This document shows, piece by piece, positions 48,479 to 48,505 of a DNA stretch of 48,505 nucleotides (the first letter of the stretch is position 1; every line of letters begins with the position of its first letter). The position numbers and the translations under genes were made by a program. The stretch lies in assembly GCA_022508405.1 (NCBI GenBank), contig JAFLVI010000005.1:1-48505 (forward strand), read 5' to 3'. Below the pieces are notes generated by a model, which saw nothing but the letters and a program-made list of their open reading frames with translations, was not told the DNA's origin and made no database searches. The DNA is from Clostridiales bacterium. Lineage in GTDB: Bacteria > Bacillota > Clostridia > Christensenellales > Pumilibacteraceae.

Positions 48479-48505
48479 TTTTGGGACATTTATAAAGGCA
48501 AAAAT

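Overview
The window reads as chromosome of a spore-forming Firmicute, most likely an uncultured gut-type member of class Clostridia. The evidence is a set of endospore genes (spoIVA, spoIIGA-sigE, sigG, a YlmC/YmxH protein) next to a compact division and cell-wall block (murA, ftsQ, ftsA, ftsZ). Promoters are of the ordinary vegetative type and GTG/TTG starts are common. I cannot name a genus from the sequence alone. Almost all genes lie on the minus strand; only five are on the plus strand.

Layout. 1-1243: two accessory genes of unknown function (one cut by the window edge) and a 486-base gene-free stretch. 1244-4080: a phosphodiesterase and rdgB, a tRNA-Leu(UAG), a DUF2975 membrane protein with its small HTH regulator, and an MntP-type manganese exporter. 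4085-9740: a heterodimeric ABC exporter and two tandem paralogous four-helix membrane proteins that arose by duplication of a roughly 1 kb unit. The second copy has a run of ten C residues between its -35 and -10 boxes. 9748-16974: spoIVA, plsY, der, then three membrane proteins of uncertain role. 17029-20571: the operon nrdR-feoA-feoB-rluA behind a long leader with repeats. 20806-26303: ylmC-like, sigG (inverted), sigE, spoIIGA, ftsZ, ftsA. 26388-31044: ftsQ, a leucine-rich-repeat lipoprotein, murA, and a flavin reductase-like protein.

31110-48308 is the outstanding region: three very large genes in tandem (1880, 1696 and 2112 codons; about 17 kb). The first product is secreted and membrane-anchored, with an RCC1-like propeller outside and a lysine-rich, GFG-repeat tail inside. 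The second has a large outside domain, one membrane helix, and a roughly 1000-residue cytoplasmic coiled coil ending in 13 Gly-Ala-Arg-Pro repeats. The third has no membrane segment: it starts with a very acidic Asp/Glu/Tyr stretch, continues as about 1800 residues of repeated helical units, and has a basic linker with a KRGRKP motif near its end. I infer one envelope-spanning assembly with a cytoplasmic skeleton held by oppositely charged tails. It looks undescribed to me, but that needs a database search.

Other signals worth attention: sigG is inverted and convergent with sigE, and the only terminator-like hairpin for the sigE transcript lies beyond sigG, so the sigE mRNA may be antisense to all of sigG. 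Three minus-strand genes (DUF975, ftsQ, spoIIGA) have vegetative promoters so close to the ATG that their mRNAs should be leaderless. The first giant gene has its ribosome-binding site in the loop of a small hairpin whose stem includes the start codon.
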